A DNA stretch of 5,647 bases from contig JAVEEO010000180.1 of the NCBI GenBank assembly GCA_030840415.1, positions 1-5,647 of the forward strand, read 5' to 3'. The DNA is from Pseudonocardiales bacterium (GTDB lineage: Bacteria; Actinomycetota; Actinomycetes; Mycobacteriales; Jatrophihabitantaceae). The notes beneath the pieces were generated by a model. That model saw only the letters and a list, made by a program, of their open reading frames with translations. It did not search any database and was not told where the DNA came from. The first letter of the stretch is position 1. Each line of letters begins with the position of its first letter. Shown here piece after piece: positions 1 to 5,647 of this stretch. A program made the position numbers and the translations under genes.

Positions 1-1
1 C

Positions 2-1792
2 GGCTGCGACCCGGCGGCCCCCGAACCCGCCTGTCCGGACGGGCCACATCCGGCCATCGAGCCGGTCACCGTGCCGGCCCGGCTGATCGAGCTTCCGGTC
101 GGCGCATCCGAGGACCGGGTGACCGGCTCGCTGGACCTGGAACGGGCGCTGGCCCACGGTGTCCGCGCCTTCGAGCCGGGGCTGCTGGCCAGCGCGCACC
201 GGGGGATCCTCTACGTCGACGAGGTGAACCTGCTGGCCGACCACCTGGTCGACGTGCTGCTGGACGCCGCCGCGATGGGCCGCAACCACGTCGAGCGCGA
301 CGCCGTCTCGGTCAGCCACCCGGCACGGTTCGTCCTGATCGGATCGATGAATCCCGAGGAGGGCGAGCTGCGGCCGCAGCTGCTGGACCGGTTCGGGCTG
401 ACCGTGGACGTCTCGGCCAGCCGGGACCCGGCGGTCCGGGTCGAGGTGGTGCGCCGCCGGCTGGCCGCTGACGCCGATCCTGTCGGGTTCGCCGAGCAGT
501 GGGAGCGCGCCGAGGCCGAACTGGCCGACCAGATCGTGGCCGCCCGGCAACTGCTGCCCGATGTCGAACTCGGTGACGCCGCGCTGCGCCAGATCGCCGA
601 GGTCTGCGCCGCCTTCGACGTCGACGGGATGCGCGCCGACATCGTGACCGCCCGTACCGCCGCCGCGCACGCCGCCTGGCACGGCCGTACCTCGGTGACC
701 GAGGACGATGTCCGGGCCGCGGCACTGCTCGCGCTGCCGCACCGCCGGCGGCGCAACCCGTTCGACCAGCCGGGCCTGGACTCCGAGGCACTGGACGAGG
801 CACTGGAACGGTCCCGCGACACCGAGCCGGACCCGCCCGAGCCCGACCCCGGTCCGGACGGCGGCGCGCCGGAAGACGCCGCTGAGGGCGTACCGGACCA
901 GCGGCCTGACTCCGAACCGCAGGCCGGCACCGAGCCGGGCAGCAGCGAACCGACCAGCCCGCCGAACACCGGATCAGCCGGCGTCAACGGGCAAAAGGCC
1001 GCCGCTGCCGGTAAGACCGGTCGGGCGAAGGTGCTGCGCGGCACCGGCGGCTCGCTGGCCACTCCCGGGCGCCGGGCCGCTGCCCGCACCGGCCGGGGCC
1101 GGACCGTCCGGGCGCTGCCGCCGGGCAGCTCGTCCGGCACGATCCACCTGCGTGCCACGGTGGCCGCGGCCGCCCCGCACCAGCGGGACCGCGGACGCGA
1201 GACCGGCCGACTCGAGCTGTACGGCCAGGACCTGCGGCGCGCTGACCAGCGTGGCAGGGAGGGCAACCTGGTGCTGTTCGTGGTGGACGCCAGCGCCTCG
1301 ATGGCCGCCCGGACCCGGATGGGCGAGGTGAAGGCGGCGATCCTGTCGCTGCTGCTGGATGCCTACCAGCGCCGGGACAAGGTCGGCCTGATCACCTTTC
1401 GCGACAAGGGTGCCGAGCTGGTGCTGCCGCCCACCGGTTCGGTCTCGCACGCCGCGCACCGGCTGGAGTCGCTGGCCACCGGCGGCCGAACCCCGCTGGC
1501 GGCCGGCCTGGCCAAGGCGGCCCAGGTGGTGCGCACCGAACTGCTGCGCGACCCGCTGCGCCGGCCGCTGATCGTGTTGATCACCGATGGCCGGGCCGAC
1601 ACCGGTGCTGCCACCCGGGCCGGCGCCGGACTGCGCTCCCACGATCTCGTCGTGATCGACTGCGAGCGCGGGATGGTCCGGCTGGGCCTTGCGCAACGGC
1701 TGGCCTACGACCTGCACGCGCAGTACCTCGCGCTGGCCGACGTCACCAGCGAACCGCTCACCACCCTCGTCACCGATTGGCAGGCTGCCTGA
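2..1792 (+). CDS. Fused ChlI/ChlD-type chelatase ATPase subunit, probably for cobalt insertion (5' end missing)
   Basis: The reading frame is open from the first complete codon at base 2, and the upstream codons (CDP...CPDG...) resemble the cysteine-containing insert of ChlI/BchI proteins. The true start and Walker A therefore lie before the window, and the in-frame GTG at 71 is internal. Visible parts in order: the [21 protein letters not shown] segment; Walker [12 protein letters not shown] (about 203-235); the sensor/arginine-finger region [19 protein letters not shown] (about 341-397); the helical AAA+ lid, ending near [11 protein letters not shown] (734-766); a Pro/Glu/Asp-rich linker (about 790-963) that turns basic (about 990-1120); and a C-terminal vWA domain. 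The vWA MIDAS residues are intact: DASAS (1286-1300), the Thr of GGRTPL (1490-1492) and the Asp of ITDGRAD (1586-1588). Members of this family hydrolyse ATP to drive metal insertion by a large CobN/ChlH-type subunit. The adjacent cobO and cobB suggest cobalt rather than magnesium; this is inference, since no CobN is visible. TGA ends at 1792. Confidence 0.93.
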   Translation, partial: GCDPAAPEPACPDGPHPAIEPVTVPARLIELPVGASEDRVTGSLDLERALAHGVRAFEPGLLASAHRGILYVDEVNLLADHLVDVLLDAAAMGRNHVERDAVSVSHPARFVLIGSMNPEEGELRPQLLDRFGLTVDVSASRDPAVRVEVVRRRLAADADPVGFAEQWERAEAELADQIVAARQLLPDVELGDAALRQIAEVCAAFDVDGMRADIVTARTAAAHAAWHGRTSVTEDDVRAAALLALPHRRRRNPFDQPGLDSEALDEALERSRDTEPDPPEPDPGPDGGAPEDAAEGVPDQRPDSEPQAGTEPGSSEPTSPPNTGSAGVNGQKAAAAGKTGRAKVLRGTGGSLATPGRRAAARTGRGRTVRALPPGSSSGTIHLRATVAAAAPHQRDRGRETGRLELYGQDLRRADQRGREGNLVLFVVDASASMAARTRMGEVKAAILSLLLDAYQRRDKVGLITFRDKGAELVLPPTGSVSHAAHRLESLATGGRTPLAAGLAKAAQVVRTELLRDPLRRPLIVLITDGRADTGAATRAGAGLRSHDLVVIDCERGMVRLGLAQRLAYDLHAQYLALADVTSEPLTTLVTDWQAA

Positions 1793-2406
1793 TGCCACAG
1801 GGAAAACCCGAGTCCTTACCGCAGGACGGCCTGACCACCCGGCAGCGCCGCAACCGGCCGCTGACCATGGTGCACACCGGCCCCATGAAGGGTAAGTCCA
1901 CCGCCGCCTTCGGCATGGCGCTGCGGGCCTGGAACGCCGGCCTGAGCGTCGGGGTGTTCCAGTTCGTCAAGAGTGCCAAGTGGCGGGTCGGCGAGGAGTC
2001 GGCGTTCGCGGCGCTGAACACCGTGCACGAGCAGACCGGCCAGGGCGCGCCGGTGGCCTGGCACAAGATGGGGGAGGGCTGGTCCTGGATCCAGCGGGCC
2101 GGCACCGAGGACGATCACGCCGCCGACGCCCAGGAGGGCTGGCGCCAGATCCAGCGCGACCTGGCGGCCGAGACCTATCGCTTCTACGTCCTGGACGAGT
2201 TCACCTACCCGATGAAGTGGGGCTGGGTCGACCCGGACGAGGTGGTCACCACCCTGGCAGCCCGGCCCGGCGCGCAGCACGTGGTGATCACCGGCCGGGA
2301 CGCCGCCCCGGCGCTGCTCGACTACGCCGACCTGGTCACCGAGATGACCAAGGTCAAGCACCCGATGGATGCCGGGCAGAAGGGCCAGCGGGGTATCGAG
2401 TGGTGA
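1792..2406 (+). CDS. cobO: Cob(I)yrinic acid a,c-diamide adenosyltransferase, CobA/CobO/BtuR family
   Basis: The 204-residue product transfers the 5'-deoxyadenosyl group of ATP to the Co(I) corrinoid, making the upper ligand of coenzyme B12 in the cytoplasm. It has the normal family length. Landmarks are the N-terminal MPQGKP...DGLTTRQRRNRP segment typical of actinobacterial CobO; the P-loop GPMKGKST (residues 30-37); VGVFQFVKSAKW (53-64); HKMGEGWSW (91-99); a Walker-B-like strand YVLDEFTYP (132-140); VVITGRDA (164-171); and the C-terminal EMTKVKHPMDAGQKGQRGIEW block. The P-loop has Met where the enterobacterial form GNGKGKT has Gly. The ATG at 1792 shares one base with the upstream TGA (TGATG). 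A weak CAGG (1781-1784) sits 7 bases ahead, so coupling to the chelatase gene is likely. An in-frame TTG at 1777 would add five residues but is less likely than ATG-PQG, the usual actinobacterial beginning. The TGA at 2404-2406 overlaps cobB. Confidence 0.96.
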   Translation: MPQGKPESLPQDGLTTRQRRNRPLTMVHTGPMKGKSTAAFGMALRAWNAGLSVGVFQFVKSAKWRVGEESAFAALNTVHEQTGQGAPVAWHKMGEGWSWIQRAGTEDDHAADAQEGWRQIQRDLAAETYRFYVLDEFTYPMKWGWVDPDEVVTTLAARPGAQHVVITGRDAAPALLDYADLVTEMTKVKHPMDAGQKGQRGIEW

Positions 2407-3749
2407 GGTTGCCCCGGGTGGTGGTCGCGGCGCCGGCCAGTGGCACCGGCAAGACCATGGTCGCCACCGGGCTGCTGGCCGCCTTCCGCCGGCAGGGCCT
2501 GGAGGTCAGTTGCCACAAGGTCGGCCCGGACTACATCGACCCCGGCTATCACGCACTCGCCGCCGGCCGGGTGGGCCGCAACCTCGACGCCTGGCTGGTC
2601 GGCGAGGACCGGATCGCGCCGCTGCTGCGGCATGCCGCCAACCTGCCGCGGCCGGCCGACATCGCGGTGATCGAAGGGGTGATGGGGCTGCACGACGGTG
2701 CGGTCGGCCGGGGCGGCTTCGCTTCCACCGCCCACGTCGCCCGGCTGACCGGCTCGCCGGTGCTGCTGGTGCTCGACACCACCGCGCAGGGCCGGTCAGC
2801 GGCCGCCCTGGTGCTGGGAATGCAGTTGTTCGACAAGGGCATCCGGATCGTCGGGGTGATCCTGAACCGGGTTGGCAGCGACCGGCACGAGCTGTTGCTG
2901 CGCCAGGCGCTGGAGGAGGTCGGCGTTCCGGTGGTCGGCTCGATCGCCCGGTCCGACGCGGTGGTCACCCCGTCCCGGCATCTGGGCCTGATCCCGGCCG
3001 CCGAGCGGCGCGCCGAGGCGCAGGCGACGGTGGGTGCCCTGGCGGACCTGATCGAGGCCAGCGTCGACCTGGCCGCGGTGCGGGCCATCGCCGAGGCCGC
3101 CCCCGACCTGACCGCGCCGGCCTGGGATCCGGTCGCGGAGGTGCAGCGGGTCGGCGACGGGGTGCCGGTCGCGGTGGCCGCCGGCCCGGCGTTCACCTTC
3201 AGCTACGCCGAGACTGCCGAGCTGCTCACCGCGGCCGGGGCCGAGGTGCGTCCGTTCGACCCGACCCGGGACGCCGCGTTGCCCGCCGGCAGCCGGGGGG
3301 TGGTGATCGGCGGCGGCTTTCCCGAGGTGCACGCCGAGGCGCTGTCGGACAACGCCGGCCTGCGGGCCGACCTGGCGGCCTTCGACGGCCCGATCGCGGC
3401 CGAGTGTGCCGGCCTGCTGTACCTGGCCACCGAGCTGGACGGCAAGCCGATGGTCGGGCGGATCCCGGCCCGGGCCCGGATGACCGGCAAGCTCACCCTC
3501 GGCTACCGGGAGGCGGTGGCCGAGGCGGATTCGCCGCTGGCACGCGCCGGTGAGCGGGTGCACGGCCACGAGTTCCATCGCACCCTCACCGATCCGGTTC
3601 ACGGCGAGGTAGCCGCCTGGCGCTTCGCCGGTGACCAGGGCGGCGCCCGGCAGGGGTTCAGCGCGGCCGGCGTGCACGCCTCGTATCTGCACACGCACTG
3701 GGCCGGGCATCCGTCGGCGGCCCAGCGGTTCGTCGAGGCCTGCAGATGA
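2403..3749 (+). CDS. cobB: Cobyrinate/hydrogenobyrinate a,c-diamide synthase (glutamine-hydrolysing)
   Basis: The 448-residue enzyme amidates the a and c side-chain carboxylates of the corrin ring using ATP and glutamine. The N-terminal synthetase domain begins with the P-loop PASGTGKT (residues 11-18), followed by CHKVGPDYIDPGYH, NLDAWLVG, VIEGVMGLHDGA and VVGSIARSDAVVTPSRHLGL. The C-terminal class I-like glutamine amidotransferase domain (from about residue 260) has GGGFPEVHAEAL, the nucleophile Cys335 in ECAGLLYL (codon 3405-3407), HGHEFHRT (387-394) and the probable catalytic His430 in SYLHTHW. All key motifs are present and length is normal. The start is a GTG at 2403 forming a GTGA overlap with the cobO stop. 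The adjacent in-frame GTG at 2400 is equally possible by sequence, and a weak AGCGGGG (2387-2393) could serve either. The frame stays open back to 1980 inside cobO, but that part has no family resemblance. A chelatase in the same operon suggests metal-free hydrogenobyrinate as substrate; CobB sequence alone does not prove this. Confidence 0.96.
   Translation: MRLPRVVVAAPASGTGKTMVATGLLAAFRRQGLEVSCHKVGPDYIDPGYHALAAGRVGRNLDAWLVGEDRIAPLLRHAANLPRPADIAVIEGVMGLHDGAVGRGGFASTAHVARLTGSPVLLVLDTTAQGRSAAALVLGMQLFDKGIRIVGVILNRVGSDRHELLLRQALEEVGVPVVGSIARSDAVVTPSRHLGLIPAAERRAEAQATVGALADLIEASVDLAAVRAIAEAAPDLTAPAWDPVAEVQRVGDGVPVAVAAGPAFTFSYAETAELLTAAGAEVRPFDPTRDAALPAGSRGVVIGGGFPEVHAEALSDNAGLRADLAAFDGPIAAECAGLLYLATELDGKPMVGRIPARARMTGKLTLGYREAVAEADSPLARAGERVHGHEFHRTLTDPVHGEVAAWRFAGDQGGARQGFSAAGVHASYLHTHWAGHPSAAQRFVEACR
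3735..3738 (+). promoter_or_regulatory. GAGG ribosome-binding site for the CobE-CobC fusion gene
   Basis: GAGG lies inside the last codons of cobB, 7 bases before the ATG at 3746. It is the clearest Shine-Dalgarno-like element at any junction in this window. It favours the first of the five in-frame start codons found in the repeat at 3746-3820, because the later repeat units have no comparable purine stretch ahead of their ATG or GTG. Confidence 0.5.
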
Positions 3750-3820
3750 ACCGCCTGCCGGTGAACCGCTTGCCGATGAACCGCTTGCCGGTGAGCCCCC
3801 GGCCGGTGAGCAGCCGGGCG
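3746..3820 (+). repeat. Five-unit 15-bp tandem repeat across the cobB stop / cobC start junction
   Basis: The units are 3746-3760 ATGAACCGCCTGCCG, 3761-3775 GTGAACCGCTTGCCG, 3776-3790 ATGAACCGCTTGCCG, 3791-3805 GTGAGCCCCCGGCCG and 3806-3820 GTGAGCAGCCGGGCG. The first three differ from each other at one or two positions; the last two are degenerate and keep mainly RTGA at the front and CG at the end. Each unit starts with ATG or GTG in the downstream gene's frame and contains TGA in the cobB frame (3747, 3762, 3777, 3792, 3807). The repeat encodes the N-terminal NRLPV/NRLPM-type peptide of the fusion protein, which precedes any recognisable domain. Unit length is a multiple of three, so gain or loss of a unit keeps both frames. 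Confidence 0.85.
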
Positions 3821-5266
3821 CCGGCCGTCGCGGCACCGACCGACGAACCGGTGCTGATCGTGGGCATGGGGGCCGTCTTCGGGGTGTCGACCGAGGAGGT
3901 CCGGACGCTGCTGGACCTCGCGCTGGACCAGGTCGGCATCGAAGCCTCCACGGTCGCCGCGATCGCCACCGTGGACTCGAAAGCTCGCGAGCCGGCCCTG
4001 GTCGAGCTCGCTGCCTCGCTCGGCGTCCCGCTGGTTGCGCACCCCGCCGCGGCGCTGGCAGGAGTGGCGGTGCCGCATCCAAGCGCGGTGGTCGAGGCGG
4101 CGGTGGCGACCCCCAGCGTGGCCGAGGCCGCCGCACTGCTGGGGGTGCCGGGCTGGCCGGCGCATCCCGCGGCGGCGGTCGAGCTGCTGGCCGGCAAGAC
4201 CGCCAGCCCGCGCGCGACCGTGGCGATCGCCCGGCACTGGCTAGCCGATCTGCACCACCACGGCGACGCCGAGCTTGGCACCGGCCTGCTCGACTTCGCC
4301 GTCAACGTCAGCACCGAGCCGCTGCCGGACTGGCTGGGCGAGGCGATCACGGCGGCCTGCGGGCAGCTGGGCCGCTACCCCGACGCCCGGCCGGCCATCG
4401 CGGCGGCTGCCGCCCGGCACCGCCGTCCGGCCGAGGAGGTGCTGCTGACCTCGGGGGCCGCCGAGGCCTTCACCCTGCTGGCACAAGGCCTTCCGGTCGG
4501 CCGGGCCGCGATCTTGTACCCGCAGTTCACCGAGCCGGAGGTCGCGCTGCGGGCCGCCGGCTGGCGGGTCGAGCGGGTGTTGACCGGCCCGGACGACGGC
4601 TGGGCGCTGCACACGGACCGGATCCCGGACCCGGTCAGCCTGGTGGTGGTCGGCAACCCCACCAACCCGACCGGCGTCCTGCACTCGAAGCAGGCGCTGC
4701 TGGCGCTGCGCCGGCCGGGCCGGCTGGTGGTCGTCGACGAGGCGTTCGCCGACTCGGTAGCCGGCGAGCCCGAGAGCCTGGCCGAGCACGACGACCTCAC
4801 CGGCCTCGTGGTGGTGCGGTCGCTGACCAAGACCTGGGGCCTGGCCGGTCTGCGGATCGGGTACCTGCTGGGCGACGCCGGCGCGATTGCCGCCGCGGCC
4901 GCGGTACAACCGCACTGGTCGGTCTCCGGCCCGGCGCTGGCCGCCGCCGAGGCCTGCCTGGCCGACGCCGCGCAACCGGAGGCACAGCGCCGGGCGGCGG
5001 CGGTCACCGCACACCGGCAGGCCCTGGTGGCCGCACTGGTACAGCGTGGCTTCGAGGTGAGCGCCGACGGGGTCGGTCCGTTCGTGCTGGTCCGGCACAC
5101 CCGTCGACCCAACCTGCATGCCGAGCTGCGGGAACTGGGCATCGCGGTGCGTCGCGCCGACACCTTCCCGGGCCTGGGACCGGCCTGGGTCCGGATCGCG
5201 GTCCGTGAGCCGGCCGCCACCGAACCGCTGCTGGCCGCCCTCGACCTGCTGGCCGGGCGGCGATGA
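3746..5266 (+). CDS. cobC: CobE/CbiG C-terminal-like domain fused to CobC threonine-phosphate decarboxylase
   Basis: This 506-residue protein has two parts. Residues about 36-163 resemble the CobE/CbiG C-terminal domain: VGMGAVFGVSTEEV (39-52), AAIATVDSKAREPALVELA (71-89), LGVPLVAHPAAAL (92-104), PSAVVEAAVATPSVAEAAALL (112-132) and a closing ATVAIAR (157-163). From about residue 168 a fold-type I PLP enzyme of the CobC/Rv2231c type follows: HHHGDAELGTGLLDFAVNV; GRYPDARPAI; GNPTNPTG (303-310); VVDEAF with Asp331, the expected pyridine-nitrogen contact; SLTKTWGLAGLRIGY with Schiff-base Lys362 and phosphate-binding Arg370; and Arg487 in VRIAVRE, the expected carboxylate contact. CobC decarboxylates L-threonine phosphate to (R)-1-amino-2-propanol phosphate, the nucleotide-loop linker. 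CobE-type domains are linked to corrin-ring stages, with an incompletely settled role. The first 35 residues are low-complexity and come from the repeat. ATG overlaps the cobB stop as ATGA, with GAGG 7 bases ahead. The two halves share one continuous frame with no sign of a frameshift join. Confidence 0.92.
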   Translation: MNRLPVNRLPMNRLPVSPRPVSSRAPAVAAPTDEPVLIVGMGAVFGVSTEEVRTLLDLALDQVGIEASTVAAIATVDSKAREPALVELAASLGVPLVAHPAAALAGVAVPHPSAVVEAAVATPSVAEAAALLGVPGWPAHPAAAVELLAGKTASPRATVAIARHWLADLHHHGDAELGTGLLDFAVNVSTEPLPDWLGEAITAACGQLGRYPDARPAIAAAAARHRRPAEEVLLTSGAAEAFTLLAQGLPVGRAAILYPQFTEPEVALRAAGWRVERVLTGPDDGWALHTDRIPDPVSLVVVGNPTNPTGVLHSKQALLALRRPGRLVVVDEAFADSVAGEPESLAEHDDLTGLVVVRSLTKTWGLAGLRIGYLLGDAGAIAAAAAVQPHWSVSGPALAAAEACLADAAQPEAQRRAAAVTAHRQALVAALVQRGFEVSADGVGPFVLVRHTRRPNLHAELRELGIAVRRADTFPGLGPAWVRIAVREPAATEPLLAALDLLAGRR

Positions 5267-5647
5267 GCTGGCCCCGGCCGGTGCCGCTGATCGGTGATCG
5301 GACCGCGGCGTCCGAGCGGGCGGCCGACCCGTCCGGCTGGGCCTTCGACGACGACACGGTCAGCGCCCTGCACCGGGTGATCGGCGCTCGCCGCGACGTC
5401 CGCCGCTACCGCCCGGACCCGGTGCCGGACGAGCTGCTGCGCGACGTGCTGGCGGCCGGGCACGCGGCGCCCTCGGTCGGCCACTCCCAGCCGTGGCGGT
5501 TCGTGGTGATCGGCGAGCAGGCCACCCGGGACCGGGCGGCGCTGCTGTCGGACCGGGAGCGGCTGCGCCAGGCAGGGCTGCTCGAACCGGACCGACGCGC
5601 CCGGTTGCTGGACCTGCAACTGGAAGGCATCCGGGAGGCGCCGGTCG
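5263..5647 (+). CDS. bluB: 5,6-Dimethylbenzimidazole synthase, nitroreductase fold (3' end missing)
   Basis: The 128 codons present encode the N-terminal half of a BluB protein, which breaks down FMNH2 with O2 to form 5,6-dimethylbenzimidazole, the lower ligand of B12. Visible blocks are ALHRVIGARRDVRRYRPDPV (residues 35-54), DELLRDVLAAGHAAPSVGHSQPWRFVVI (56-83) and RLLDLQLEGIREAPV (114-128). The RRDVR motif, with Asp45 matching the aspartate known to matter in Sinorhizobium meliloti BluB, and the LEGI.EAP block separate BluB from ordinary nitroreductases. Rhizobial BluB has SVGFMQPWNF where this protein has SVGHSQPWRF. The ATG at 5263 overlaps the previous stop (ATGA) and has no good Shine-Dalgarno sequence (only GGGCGG ending 2 bases before it), so translation is probably coupled. 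The gene runs off the window at an open frame, so the conserved downstream serine region and any C-terminal fusion, such as the CobT fusion known in some actinobacteria, cannot be judged. Confidence 0.93.
   Translation, partial: MSWPRPVPLIGDRTAASERAADPSGWAFDDDTVSALHRVIGARRDVRRYRPDPVPDELLRDVLAAGHAAPSVGHSQPWRFVVIGEQATRDRAALLSDRERLRQAGLLEPDRRARLLDLQLEGIREAPV

Noticed and set aside
71..73. GTG at 71 as the start of the chelatase gene
   Set aside because: The frame is open to the window edge and the upstream codons match the conserved ChlI cysteine-containing region. Starting at 71 would remove Walker A, without which the AAA+ domain could not work.
790..1120. Low-complexity linker in the chelatase as a frameshift or fusion scar
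   Set aside because: The frame is continuous and such acidic/proline-rich linkers between the AAA+ and vWA parts are normal in ChlD-type proteins.
1777..1779. TTG at 1777 as the cobO start
   Set aside because: The ATG at 1792 is a better codon, gives the usual MPQG beginning and forms a stop/start overlap with the previous gene.
1980..2402. Upstream extension of the cobB frame inside cobO, giving a 589-codon frame
   Set aside because: The extension is Arg/Gly/Pro-rich with no CobB resemblance, and CobB homology begins right after the GTG at 2403. The 4-base overlap with the cobO stop is the ordinary arrangement.
2796..4136. Long minus-strand open frame of 446 codons antisense to cobB and cobC
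   Set aside because: Low-complexity Arg/Pro/Gly/His-rich translation with no recognisable domain; it crosses two well-supported genes. The other antisense frames (for example 211-1266 and 4375-5619) fail for the same reason.
3631..5208. Long + strand open frame of 525 codons overlapping the CobE-CobC gene
   Set aside because: It is a composition shadow: Arg/Gly/Ala/Pro-rich with no family motifs, in a different frame from a gene with clear domains and catalytic residues. Stop codons are rare in off-frames at this GC content.
1..5647. Search for riboswitch, tRNA, CRISPR, insertion sequence or terminator hairpins
   Set aside because: The window is filled with overlapping coding genes. GC-rich self-complementary stretches occur throughout, but none sits at a gene end with a U-tract, and the only clear direct repeat array is the 15-bp one at 3746-3820, which has no CRISPR-like spacers.

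Overview
The window is a stretch of an actinobacterial-type cobalamin (vitamin B12) biosynthesis operon. The DNA is very GC-rich, with G or C at most third codon positions and with GTG starts. The gene run (chelatase ATPase, then cobO, then cobB) is the one known from Mycobacterium tuberculosis (Rv2850c-Rv2849c-Rv2848c region), so a high-GC actinobacterium is the likely source. The genus cannot be fixed from the sequence alone.

Layout, all on the + strand and with no intergenic space: (1) 2-1792, the 3' part of a fused ChlI/ChlD-type AAA+ and von Willebrand A chelatase subunit, whose 5' end and Walker A lie outside the window; (2) 1792-2406, cobO, corrinoid adenosyltransferase; (3) 2403-3749, cobB, a,c-diamide synthase; (4) 3746-5266, a single polypeptide joining a CobE/CbiG C-terminal-like domain to a CobC-type PLP-dependent threonine-phosphate decarboxylase; (5) 5263 to the window end, the 5' part of bluB, 5,6-dimethylbenzimidazole synthase. 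The four junctions overlap by 1, 4, 4 and 4 bases (TGATG, GTGA, ATGA, ATGA), which points to one transcript with translational coupling.

Together the genes cover the middle and late B12 steps. CobB amidates the corrin ring at a and c. The ChlID protein probably powers cobalt insertion with a CobN-type subunit encoded elsewhere. CobO adds the adenosyl ligand. CobC supplies the aminopropanol phosphate linker, and BluB makes the lower-ligand base from reduced flavin and oxygen. A late chelatase together with O2-dependent BluB fits the aerobic, late-cobalt-insertion route.

I do not see an undescribed system here. The two points most worth a second look are the CobE-CobC fusion and a five-unit, 15-bp tandem repeat lying exactly on the cobB stop/cobC start junction, each unit of which repeats the overlapping stop/start motif. 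No RNA genes, mobile elements, CRISPR, riboswitch, promoter or terminator could be supported, and no stretch over 300 bases lacks a gene.
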